In this document: one piece after another, positions 1-8,367 of the stretch
Layout: every line of letters starts with the position of its first letter
Numbering within the stretch: the first letter of the stretch is position 1
Assembly (NCBI GenBank): GCA_964497615.1
Contig: CAZCEC010000031.1
Span: forward strand, 7,472 to 71,471
Reading direction: 5' to 3'
Origin: CAZCEC01 sp964497615
GTDB taxonomy: Bacteria; Chloroflexota; Anaerolineae; Anaerolineales; UBA6663
Length of the DNA: 64,000 nt
Made by a program: the position numbers and the translations under genes
The notes under the pieces: model-generated
Database searches by the model: none
Seen by the model: only the letters and a program-made list of their open reading frames with translations
Told to the model about the DNA's origin: nothing

Positions 1-2
1 TC

Positions 3-3000
3 ATGACGGCCGACAACTTCGGCACGCTGTTCGCCGCGCTGGCGATGGGGGCGGCGGTGATGATCGCGACCGAAAACCGACGAAGGACGGAGGACGAAGG
101 ACGAACGCTCGGCGACGACCGACGACCGACTCCCACAGGGGACGTGCCTGCGACCGACGACCGTTCTGAAATAGTGGACGAAGGACGAACAACACAAAAC
201 GAAAATGATCCTTCGTCTTTCGTCTTTCGTCCTTCGTCCTGGTTGTGGTACGCCCTCTTCGGCGTCTTCTTCGGCATGGCGCTGGCCTCGCGCATCAACC
301 TGGCCCCGCTGGCGGCGGAGGTGGTCGTGGCGGCCGTCATCGCCTATGCGCCTGCGTGGCAGTCGGCGCGCGAGGACCGGGGCCGGCTGGTGACGGATGC
401 GCTGCTGCGGCTGTCGCTGGCCGGGGTGTTGACGGTGCTCACCTTCCGCGTGACGCACCCGATGGCGTTCCGCGCCAAGACCGGCGACACGACGATCCTG
501 ACCCTCCAGCCGAACAAGGAATGGCTCGACAGCCTGGCCGTCGCCGCGGCTGAGTCCAGTGGCGAAGCGGGCGGCCCGCCCGGCGAACAGTGGACGGACC
601 GCACGCCGCTGGTGTTCCCGTTCATCAACATGGTGGTATGGGGCATGGGGCTGCCGCTGGGACTGCTGGCGTGGGCGGGGTTGGCCTGGGCCGGGTGGCG
701 CGCGGCGCGCTCCCCGGACGACTCGGTCTGGATGCAGCACGCCCTGCCCCTCACCTGGGCCGGCGGCTACTTCCTGTTCATGGGCACGCGCTGGGTCAAG
801 TCCATCCGCTATTTCCTGCCGATCTACCCGTTCATGGCGCTGTTCGCGGCGTGGGCGGTGGTTGAGTTGTGGAGGCTGGGACAAGCCAGGGCACAGGGGC
901 AAGCAACTCAAGGGACTCAAGGGACTGAAGGGACTCAAGGGACTCGAGGGACACAGGGGACTGAAGGAACCGAAGGGACTGTGGGGACTCAAGGGACTCA
1001 GGCGGCGCTTGGGCCTGGTCGCCCTGCTAGTCCTGGACGGAGTCCCCTGAGTCCCCTCTATCCCCCGAGGCCCCTGTATCGATGGGCCTCGGTCATTCTC
1101 GGCACCCTCGTCCTCCTCGGCACACTCCTGTGGGCCTACGGCTTCACCTCCATCTACCGCAACACCAACACGCGGGTGGCGGCGACGCGGTGGATGTTCG
1201 AGAACGTGCCCGCGCCGTACAACGTGGCGATTGAGACGGCCGACGGCATCTACAACGAGCCGATCTCGGCCTCGCACGTGACGACCCTGGCCCAGGGCAC
1301 GGACACCGTCATCGGCTTTACGCCGCGCGTGACGGGCACCGTGACCAGCTTCTTCGTGCCGCACGCCGCCAGCCCCTACAACCCGGAGCGCACCGGCGTG
1401 ATGCGGGTGGTGCTGGCTGAGGACTTCGAGGGCCTGCGCCCGATGGCGGAGGCCGAGGTCACGGTGGGACCGGCGGGTGCGGACCCGCGCGGCGAGGCCG
1501 TCTCCGTGGCGCTGGGGCCGGCGCCGGTGGTGGGAGGCGTCACCTACTACCTGCGCGTGTCCACGGCCTCGGGCGGGCCGGTGGAGGTGACAGGGATCAC
1601 CACCACCAACGAGAACTGGGACGAGGCGGTGCCGGTGCGGATGGATGGCCGCGATCCGTTTGGGGGGATGTATCGCGGCCTGACGATGGAGATGCACTGG
1701 CTGGACGACGAGAACAAGAAGCTGATGCTCCTGACCAACTTGGAGCAGGCCGATTACATCGTCATCCCCAGCCAGCGGCGGCTGTGGGCCAGCACCCGGA
1801 TCCCCGCTACCTATCCGATGACGATTGCCTACTACCGCGCCCTGTTCGAGGGGCGGTTGGGCTTCGACCTGGTGGCGCAGTTCCAGTCGCCCTTCGTCAT
1901 CGGCCCACTGCAAATCTCGTCCGAGGCGGCCACGCTGGCCTGGGGGCAGCCGCCCGCCAACCCGCCGCCCGGCCCGATCTTCCCCCTCAACGACCGGCTG
2001 CTGGCCGCCGAGGAAGCCTTCAGCGTCTACGACCATGCGCCGGTGTGGGTCTTTAAGAAGCGCGCCGATTACAGCCAGGCCAATGCCGAGGCGATCCTGA
2101 ACGCGGTGGACCTGGGTGCAGTGGTGAACCAGGGCCCGCGCTCCGCCACAGACACGCCCACGTTATTACGCCTGCCCGCGGACCGGCTGGCGGCGCTGCG
2201 CGCGGGCGGCACCTGGTCGGAGATGTTTGATTCTGACGGGCTTCTCAACCGCTTTCAGCCGCTGGGCGTGATCGCCTGGTATCTCACACTGCTGGTGCTG
2301 GGCTGGCTGGCGTTTCCCCTCACGTTCGTCGTGTTCGCGGGCCTGCCCGACCGGGGCTACCCGCTGGCGAAGACCCTGGCGCTGCTCGTCGTCACCTGGC
2401 TGGTGTGGATGGCCGGCAGCTACGAGGTGCTGCCCTTCACGCGGGGCACGATCCTGCTAGGAGTGCTGGTGCTGGCGGCGGTGTCGGGCCTCGTCTACTG
2501 GCGGCGGCGCGCGGACATCAACAGCTTCGTGGCGCGGCGGTGGCGGTATGTGCTGGCGGTGGAGGGCGTCATCCTGGCGCTGTTCGTCTTCGATCTGCTC
2601 ATCCGGCTAGGCAACCCCGACCTGTGGCACCCCAACTTCGGCGGCGAGAAGCCGATGGTGTTCTCGTTCTTCAACGCGGTGCTCAAGAGCGAGTCTTTCC
2701 CGCCCTACAACCCATGGCTGGCGGGGTATTATCTCAATTACTACTACTACGGCTTCGTCATCGTGGGCGTGCTCACCAAGCTGGTCGGCCTCGTCCCCGC
2801 CTTTGCCTACAACCTCATCCTGCCGACCCTGTTCGCGCTGGTGGGGATCAATGCGTTTAGCGCGGCGTTCAATTTGGTGGCGTGGAAGAAGGACGACGGA
2901 CGACGGACGGCCGACGACCAGGAACAGAGGTCAGAGGTCGGAAGTCAGATGTCGGACGACCGACGACCGAGGATGGACGATGGCAGTCAATCGCCGGGGT

Positions 3001-4952
3001 CGTCCTCCGTGATGGTTGAAGCACCCGCGCCGTCTAGCGACCTTCTGACATCTGACCTCCGACCTCCAACCTCCGCCCCGACTGCGCACCTCCGGCTTCC
3101 TGCCGCCAATCCCTACCTCGCCGGCCTCGCCGCCGCGTTGATGGTCGTCGTCCTGGGCAACCTGGCGCAGGTGCACGTCCTGCTGGGCGGGTTTCAGCGC
3201 GTGGCCGACCGGGCGGCGCTGGAGAACTCGCTCCTGGGCAACAATGAGTTCAGCGCCACGTTGAACGGCATGTGGCGCGTCGCCATCGGCGAGGCGGACC
3301 TGCCCATTGGCACCGGCAACTGGTATTGGGACGCGACCCGCATTGTCACCGCGATGGTGGAAGAAAACCGCGGTGAGATCACGGAGTTCCCCTTCTTCAC
3401 CTTCCTGTATGCCGACCTGCACGCGCACATGATCGACATGCCCTTCACGTTGTTGTCGGTGGCGTGGGCGGTGAGTTACCTGTTGGCGGCGCGGTCCGGC
3501 CTGCGGCGCACCTGGCTAGGCGAGGCGGCGGTGTTTGGGGTGGGGGGGCTGGCGCTGGGGATGGCGCGGGCCACCAACACCTGGGACTATCCGCTCTTCC
3601 TGATCCTGGGGGTGCTGGCGGTGGGCCTGGGCGAGTGGTTGCGCCGGCCGGTGCTCTCGCGGGCCTTGCTGTTCAACGTGGGCGGGCGGCTGGTGCTGCT
3701 GCTGCTGTTGGTGCTGCTGGCCTACCGGCCATTCGACCAGTGGTTCTCGGCGGCGTATGGCGAGCTGGACCGGTTTGAGAACAACCACATCCCAATCGCG
3801 GCCTACCTGTACATCCACGGGCTGTTCCTATTCATCCTCGCCAGCTACCTGGCCTGGGAGACGCGCCGCTGGCTGGCCGAAACGCCTGCCACCGTGCTCA
3901 CCCGCGCTGGCGACTGGCTGCCCATCGCGCTGCTGCTGCTGTTCGTGCTGGCGGCGGGAGTGGTGGTGTTGTGGTACGTCTTCGACATCCACGCCGGCAT
4001 CATCATCCTGCCGCTGATGGCGTGGGCGGGATTGCTGCTGCTGCGCTCGGCGGACGATCTGCCGCTGACGCGGCGCGTGGCGCTGTTCCTCACCGGCACG
4101 GCGCTGGCGGTGACGCTCTTCGTGGAGCTGTACACCCTCGAAGGCGACCGCATGAACACCATCTTCAAGTTCTACATCCAGGTGTGGGTGCTGTTCAGCG
4201 TGGCGGCGGGCGCGGCGCTGGCCTGGCTGTGGGCCGACCTGCCCCGGTGGTCGGGCGCGTGGCGCGCGGGCTGGACGGGCGCGCTGGCCTTGCTGGTGAC
4301 GGCCGCCGCCGCCTACACCGTCACCGCGACGGCCGCCAAGGTGCGCGACCGCTTCCCCGCCTTCACCGCCATCCCCGACAGCGGCTGCGCGCCCCTGCCG
4401 GGCATGACGGAGCCGAACACCCGCAGCCTGCCGCCCGAGGAGCAGCCGCACAGCTTATACGGGCTGGACTACATGACCTGGGGCGCTTATTGTGACCACG
4501 AGTCCTTCCTGCCGCTGGCTTACGACCACAACGCCATCCGCTGGCTCCAGGACAACGTGGTGGGGTCGCCCGTCATCGTGGAGGCGCAGTCGTTCGATTT
4601 GTACCGCATGTCCAGCCGCTATGCCTGGAACACGGGTCTGCCGGACGTGGTGGGCTGGGACTATCACACCCGCCAGCACAACGCCGCCGTGCCGACCGAG
4701 TTCGTCACCGCGCGCGGCTACGAGATCATTGACTTCTACACCACAGCCTCGCTCGACACCGCCCTTCAATTCCTGGCGAAGTACGACGCGCGCTACGTGA
4801 TCGTCGGGCCGATGGAGCAGGCCTACTATGCCGGCACGGGCGGTCTGGCGAAGTTCGACGCGCTGGCCTCGCGCGGCGACCTCGCTATTGTCTACACTAA
4901 CCCGGGCGTGACCATCTACGCCGTGCCCGGCGAGCCGCTGGCGGGGCAATGA
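3..4952 (+). CDS. DUF2298 (Chlor_Arch_YYY) membrane protein with N-terminal GT-C-like half, 5' partial
   Basis: This very large multi-pass membrane protein is open to the left window edge, so the true start is probably upstream. The first ~390 residues resemble the end of a GT-C/PMT-type glycosyltransferase membrane domain (repeated hydrophobic helices and a YFLPIYPFMALFAAW-type helix). An extracytoplasmic, beta-rich section follows to about residue 740. From about residue 755 a DUF2298 domain begins (GWLAFPLTFVVFAGLPDRGYPLAK) with the family's Tyr run NYYYYG near residue 913 and a late EGDRMNTIFKFYIQVW motif. DUF2298 is a Chloroflexi/archaeal family of unknown reaction, thought to act in surface glycan or lipid assembly. 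Three repeat-derived linkers interrupt it in frame (about residues 26-80, 300-357 and 962-1026). The next gene is a second DUF2298 protein. Family assignment is firm; function is not known. Confidence 0.85.
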   Translation: MTADNFGTLFAALAMGAAVMIATENRRRTEDEGRTLGDDRRPTPTGDVPATDDRSEIVDEGRTTQNENDPSSFVFRPSSWLWYALFGVFFGMALASRINLAPLAAEVVVAAVIAYAPAWQSAREDRGRLVTDALLRLSLAGVLTVLTFRVTHPMAFRAKTGDTTILTLQPNKEWLDSLAVAAAESSGEAGGPPGEQWTDRTPLVFPFINMVVWGMGLPLGLLAWAGLAWAGWRAARSPDDSVWMQHALPLTWAGGYFLFMGTRWVKSIRYFLPIYPFMALFAAWAVVELWRLGQARAQGQATQGTQGTEGTQGTRGTQGTEGTEGTVGTQGTQAALGPGRPASPGRSPLSPLYPPRPLYRWASVILGTLVLLGTLLWAYGFTSIYRNTNTRVAATRWMFENVPAPYNVAIETADGIYNEPISASHVTTLAQGTDTVIGFTPRVTGTVTSFFVPHAASPYNPERTGVMRVVLAEDFEGLRPMAEAEVTVGPAGADPRGEAVSVALGPAPVVGGVTYYLRVSTASGGPVEVTGITTTNENWDEAVPVRMDGRDPFGGMYRGLTMEMHWLDDENKKLMLLTNLEQADYIVIPSQRRLWASTRIPATYPMTIAYYRALFEGRLGFDLVAQFQSPFVIGPLQISSEAATLAWGQPPANPPPGPIFPLNDRLLAAEEAFSVYDHAPVWVFKKRADYSQANAEAILNAVDLGAVVNQGPRSATDTPTLLRLPADRLAALRAGGTWSEMFDSDGLLNRFQPLGVIAWYLTLLVLGWLAFPLTFVVFAGLPDRGYPLAKTLALLVVTWLVWMAGSYEVLPFTRGTILLGVLVLAAVSGLVYWRRRADINSFVARRWRYVLAVEGVILALFVFDLLIRLGNPDLWHPNFGGEKPMVFSFFNAVLKSESFPPYNPWLAGYYLNYYYYGFVIVGVLTKLVGLVPAFAYNLILPTLFALVGINAFSAAFNLVAWKKDDGRRTADDQEQRSEVGSQMSDDRRPRMDDGSQSPGSSSVMVEAPAPSSDLLTSDLRPPTSAPTAHLRLPAANPYLAGLAAALMVVVLGNLAQVHVLLGGFQRVADRAALENSLLGNNEFSATLNGMWRVAIGEADLPIGTGNWYWDATRIVTAMVEENRGEITEFPFFTFLYADLHAHMIDMPFTLLSVAWAVSYLLAARSGLRRTWLGEAAVFGVGGLALGMARATNTWDYPLFLILGVLAVGLGEWLRRPVLSRALLFNVGGRLVLLLLLVLLAYRPFDQWFSAAYGELDRFENNHIPIAAYLYIHGLFLFILASYLAWETRRWLAETPATVLTRAGDWLPIALLLLFVLAAGVVVLWYVFDIHAGIIILPLMAWAGLLLLRSADDLPLTRRVALFLTGTALAVTLFVELYTLEGDRMNTIFKFYIQVWVLFSVAAGAALAWLWADLPRWSGAWRAGWTGALALLVTAAAAYTVTATAAKVRDRFPAFTAIPDSGCAPLPGMTEPNTRSLPPEEQPHSLYGLDYMTWGAYCDHESFLPLAYDHNAIRWLQDNVVGSPVIVEAQSFDLYRMSSRYAWNTGLPDVVGWDYHTRQHNAAVPTEFVTARGYEIIDFYTTASLDTALQFLAKYDARYVIVGPMEQAYYAGTGGLAKFDALASRGDLAIVYTNPGVTIYAVPGEPLAGQ
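78..240. repeat. In-frame heptamer repeat with inverted arms (GGACGAA type)
   Basis: Copies of the 7-mer GGACGAA occur at about 80-118 and 176-195. The complementary TTCGTCC/TTCGTCT series occurs at 216-240, so the element can fold on itself. It lies inside the upstream DUF2298 gene without breaking the frame and encodes a charged linker (DEGR, DDRR) unlike the flanking membrane helices. Confidence 0.8.
901..1074. repeat. In-frame 9-mer repeat (AAGGGACTC/AAGGGACTG) with inverted arm
   Basis: About ten tandem degenerate copies of a 9-mer AAGGGACTN run from 905 to 1010. The complementary series GAGTCCCCTGAGTCCCC lies at 1040-1056. In the protein this reads as a Thr-Gln-Gly / Thr-Glu-Gly tripeptide repeat. 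The same motif family reappears between 15850 and 16013, upstream of glmS. Confidence 0.8.
2888..3078. repeat. In-frame heptamer element with inverted arms (GGACGAC and AGGTCAG/AGGTCGG types)
   Basis: The left arm at 2888-2975 contains GGACGAC, GGTCAGA and GGTCGGA-type 7-mers. The right arm at 3038-3072 contains their complements (GACATCTGACCTCC). It is inserted in a hydrophilic loop of the DUF2298 protein and keeps the reading frame. Confidence 0.75.
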
Positions 4953-5045
4953 TGGTGAGTGTCAGGTGTCAAGGGTCAAGTATCAGGAGGCCCATCTGCG
5001 GTCGTCCTTGTGAGCCTTTCACGCATCACGTTTCACGCTTCAAGT
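4953..5045. repeat. Intergenic 7-mer repeats (GGTGTCAA-like and CACGTTT-like)
   Basis: Between the two DUF2298 genes, two different degenerate 7-mer series face each other: GTCAGGTGTCAAGGGTCAAG on the left and copies of TCACGCA/TCACGTT/TCACGCT on the right. The right series is related to the GTGAAACGTGAAA series at 30051-30092. No clear ribosome binding site remains before the ATG at 5046. Confidence 0.6.
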
Positions 5046-8000
5046 ATGCGCGCTGACCTGCTTTCATTCTTCATCTGGTACCTCGCCGCCACCGTCGCGG
5101 GCCTGCTGGCGCTGCCGGTGACATTCCGCCTGTTCCGCCGGCTGCCCGACCGGGGCTACGCCTTTGCCCGGCCGCTGGGCCTGCTGCTGGTGGGCTATGT
5201 ATTCTGGCTGCTTGGCTCGCTGGGCTTCCTGCGCAACGATGTGCCAGGCATCTTGTTCGCCAGCGTGCTGGTGGGCGGGCTGGGAGCGGCGTGGCTGGGG
5301 CGCGGCGGTTTGGCGGAACTGCGCGACTGGCTCAGTGCCCAACGCCGGCTTGTGCTGGGCGTCGAAGTGCTGTTCCTGGCGGCTTTCGGGCTGTTGGCCT
5401 GGCTGCGGGCCTTCAACCCCGAAATCCTTGGCACTGAGAAGCCGATGGAGTTCATGTTCATCAACAGCATCCTGCGCAGCCCGGCCTTCCCGCCGCAGGA
5501 CGCCTGGCTCTCCGGCCATGCCATCAGCTACTACTACTTCGGCTATGTCATCATCGCCGCGCTGGCCCGCGTCACTGCCACCGACTCGGCCGTGGCTTTC
5601 AACCTGGGGCTGGCCCTGCTCTTTGGGCTGACGGCCGTGGCGGCGCAGGGGGTGACGTTCAATCTGATTGCGCTTGCCCGACCTACCCCCCCCGTCCCCC
5701 CCTCCCTGAAAGGGAAGGGGGGCGACCAATCTACCGGGCCGGCTGACAAGGGCGTTCGTGTCGCTGGCCGTCCGATTCCCCCCTTCCCTGGCAGGGAAGG
5801 GGGGTCAGGGGGGTTAGGTCGGCATTTCCTCCCCTCCCTCCTCGGCCCGCTGCTGGTCCTCGTCGCCGGCAACTTCTATGGCGTGGCTCAGTTGGCGTAC
5901 GTCAATGGCTGGTTCGCCAACACGAGCATTCCGGCGGTGCGTTACTACTACGGCGCGGGCGATCCCGCGAACGAGGGCCTCAGCGCCGAGGCCAGCCCGC
6001 CCTTGCCCGCCGACCAAGACTTCCCCGGTCTGCGCGTGGGCGCGGTCAACGTCTGGGACTGGCTTGACCTGAAGCTGGCGCAGGAGCCGCCGCCGGTGCG
6101 CGAGGGCTTCACCTGGGACGTGGGCGGCAATTGGTTCTTTGGGGCGCGCGTGGTGCACGACCGCAACCTGTCAGGCCAGGAAGTGGAAGCCATTGACGAG
6201 ATGCCGGCCTTCTCCTTCATCCTGGGCGACATGCACCCACATGTCCTTGCGTTGCCGTTCGTGGTGGTGGCGATTGGGCTGGCGCTGGAGTGGCTGTTGT
6301 GGGGGTGGGGGGCGGTGGGGAAGATAACGGAGAGGGGAGAAAGACCGACGAAGGACGAAGGACGAAAGACGAAGCTCACCGGGGGTAGCGAGGGGCGCCG
6401 AATGCCTGGCGGGGATCGGCGGCTGCGCTGGCAGGAGGAGCGGAGGGTGGATGGGCGCGGGGAAGAAGCTGCTGCGGCTGTGGCCTCTACTTTGGAGAGT
6501 GACGCCGCCGAATCGCGCCAGGCCTCGCCTATGCAGTCGGACGATGATGCCCCATTGGACTTAATGGCGCTCATGCCTCGCTTGCCCTTTGGCCGCCGGA
6601 TGCCTGGGGCCGGTCGCCAGCCAACCGAGGCGTTGACCGGGGAGTCCGCCGTTGGCGATGCCTCACCGGATGCCAGCAGACCGTCTCCCATTGCCGAAGA
6701 CGCCCCGTCGGGTGCCAGTCGTCCGCCGTCGGTCGCCGGTCGACCGTCGTCGGACTCTCCGATCTCCCGTCCTCCGTCCTCCGTCCTTCGTCGTTCGTCT
6801 CTGGTAGTTCGCCTCCTGCTCTCCTCCCTCCTCCTCGGCGCACTCGCCTTCCTCAACACCTGGGACTTCCCGATCTACCTGTTCCTGGTGCTGGCGGCAC
6901 TGGCCTTGGGGATTGGGCTGCGGGAGGGCTGGGCGGCGGTGGCGCGCGACTGGTGGCGGTTGGGCGCGCTGGGCGTGGGGTTGGCTGTCGGCGCGGTGCT
7001 GCTCTACTTCCCGTTCTATCTCACCTTCCAATCGCAAGCCGGCGGCATCCTGCCCAACCTGATCTGGCCCACGCGCTTCCAGCAGAGCGTGGTCTTCTTT
7101 GGGCCGGTGTTGGTGCTGGCCGCAATGTACATGGGCTGGCTGGCATGGCGCGGCTGGCGGATACTGGACCGGCGGGCGGCGGTGTGGGCGGGCGCCGGCA
7201 TCGTGGGCGTGCTGGTGCTCGTAGTGGCGGCGTTGGCCATTGCGGGCCTCAGCAGCCCCAGTTTGGGCGGGTACATTGACGGCGCCATTGCGCCCCTCAC
7301 GCGCGACGCGGCCTTTCAGCTTATGCTGGTGCGCCGCCTGGTGGATAGCCTCGCGACCATCTTCCCCGCTGTCCTGATCGGCCTGGCCGTGGGGTTGGGG
7401 GTAGGGGTGCTGCGGCGTATTAGGGAGACCGAACCTGTCGCCGCTGAGGAAGTCGCCGAACCGGAGCCGGCCGAGGCGGTGGCTGAGGGCGGGGCTGCGC
7501 CTGCGCGCCCCTGGCGCCGCCGTGGCCTCGCGCGGCTCGCCCGGGGACCGGCCGTCGCGGCCCGTCCCCTGCTTGGCGGCGAGCGGCTATTGGCCTCGCC
7601 TGCCGTGCTGATGGCGCTGGCGATGCTGCTCACCGGCGCGCTGCTGATGCTGGGGCCGGAATGGGTGTACCTGCGCGACAACTTTGGCTGGCGCATGAAC
7701 ACCATCTTCAAGTTCTATTTCCAGACCTGGACTCTATGGGCGCTGGCGGGCGCGTTTGGGCTGTGGCATTTGTTCCAGCACGCGCGCGCGGCCGGTCGCT
7801 GGGCGGCGGGCATTACGGCGGGCGTGGTCATCACCTTTAGCCTGATTTACACCCTGCCGAGCCTGTACACCACCACCGCCGGCCTGGCCGGTCCGCCGAC
7901 GCTGGACGGCATGGCCTGGTTCCGTGAACGCTACCCGGACGAGTGGGCGGCGATTGAGTGGCTGCGCGCCAACGCCGAAGGCTCGCCCGTCATCGCCGAG

Positions 8001-8342
8001 GCGGTGGGCGGCGCCTACCAGCCGAACGAGAGCACCATCTCGATGGGCACCGGGCTGCCGACGCTCATGGGCTGGAGCAACCATGAGAGCCAGTGGCGCG
8101 GCGAGTACTTCAGCGAGGTCGCGGGCCGCTCCGCCGAGGTGCAGTCGCTGTATCAGGTCCGCGATTGGAACACCGCCCTGGCAATTCTGGACCGCTACGA
8201 CATCGAGTACGTGGTGGTCGGCAATCAGGAGCGCAGCCGGTATAATCCAGTGTACGAGCCCAAGTTCGACCTGTATATGGACACCGTATTAGAGGCCGGC
8301 AACCTGACCCTGTACCGCCGCAAGCCGGACCTGACCCAATGA
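5046..8342 (+). CDS. DUF2298 (Chlor_Arch_YYY) membrane protein
   Basis: This is a second DUF2298 protein of about 1098 residues, starting with the canonical helix (WYLAATVAGLLALPVTFRLFRRLPDRGYAFARPLG). It has the Tyr motif SYYYFGY near residue 162, a GDMHPHVLALPF motif, and a late WRMNTIFKFYFQTW motif shared with the previous gene. The ATG at 5046 is preferred over the in-frame GTG at 4959, because the extra 29 residues are read from repeat DNA. Two repeat-derived segments interrupt it in frame (about residues 212-258 and 433-585). It lacks the GT-C-like first half of its neighbour. It probably acts in envelope glycan or lipid assembly, an inference from family and neighbours only. Confidence 0.85.
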   Translation: MRADLLSFFIWYLAATVAGLLALPVTFRLFRRLPDRGYAFARPLGLLLVGYVFWLLGSLGFLRNDVPGILFASVLVGGLGAAWLGRGGLAELRDWLSAQRRLVLGVEVLFLAAFGLLAWLRAFNPEILGTEKPMEFMFINSILRSPAFPPQDAWLSGHAISYYYFGYVIIAALARVTATDSAVAFNLGLALLFGLTAVAAQGVTFNLIALARPTPPVPPSLKGKGGDQSTGPADKGVRVAGRPIPPFPGREGGSGGLGRHFLPSLLGPLLVLVAGNFYGVAQLAYVNGWFANTSIPAVRYYYGAGDPANEGLSAEASPPLPADQDFPGLRVGAVNVWDWLDLKLAQEPPPVREGFTWDVGGNWFFGARVVHDRNLSGQEVEAIDEMPAFSFILGDMHPHVLALPFVVVAIGLALEWLLWGWGAVGKITERGERPTKDEGRKTKLTGGSEGRRMPGGDRRLRWQEERRVDGRGEEAAAAVASTLESDAAESRQASPMQSDDDAPLDLMALMPRLPFGRRMPGAGRQPTEALTGESAVGDASPDASRPSPIAEDAPSGASRPPSVAGRPSSDSPISRPPSSVLRRSSLVVRLLLSSLLLGALAFLNTWDFPIYLFLVLAALALGIGLREGWAAVARDWWRLGALGVGLAVGAVLLYFPFYLTFQSQAGGILPNLIWPTRFQQSVVFFGPVLVLAAMYMGWLAWRGWRILDRRAAVWAGAGIVGVLVLVVAALAIAGLSSPSLGGYIDGAIAPLTRDAAFQLMLVRRLVDSLATIFPAVLIGLAVGLGVGVLRRIRETEPVAAEEVAEPEPAEAVAEGGAAPARPWRRRGLARLARGPAVAARPLLGGERLLASPAVLMALAMLLTGALLMLGPEWVYLRDNFGWRMNTIFKFYFQTWTLWALAGAFGLWHLFQHARAAGRWAAGITAGVVITFSLIYTLPSLYTTTAGLAGPPTLDGMAWFRERYPDEWAAIEWLRANAEGSPVIAEAVGGAYQPNESTISMGTGLPTLMGWSNHESQWRGEYFSEVAGRSAEVQSLYQVRDWNTALAILDRYDIEYVVVGNQERSRYNPVYEPKFDLYMDTVLEAGNLTLYRRKPDLTQ
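5681..5819. repeat. 139-bp MITE-like inverted repeat (G/C-run element) inside a gene
   Basis: Two arms of about 40 nt, 5682-5722 and 5778-5818, are near-perfect reverse complements. Each also contains an inner hairpin (CCTTCCCT...AGGGAAGG). The whole element is bounded by ACCTA and TTAGGT. It lies in a loop of the DUF2298 protein and is translated as a Pro/Gly/Lys-rich stretch. Confidence 0.85.
6343..6800. repeat. Large in-frame insertion bounded by inverted heptamer arms
   Basis: The left arm at 6343-6375 (GACGAAGGACGAAGG type) and right arm at 6770-6800 (CGTCCTCCGTCCTTCGTC type) are complementary. The roughly 400 nt between them encodes a low-complexity Arg/Pro/Asp/Ser-rich segment with no membrane helix, between two predicted helices of the DUF2298 protein. 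The protein sequence returns to normal family character directly after the right arm. Confidence 0.75.
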
Positions 8343-8367
8343 AACGCCAACTCCCCGGCCTGACCCC

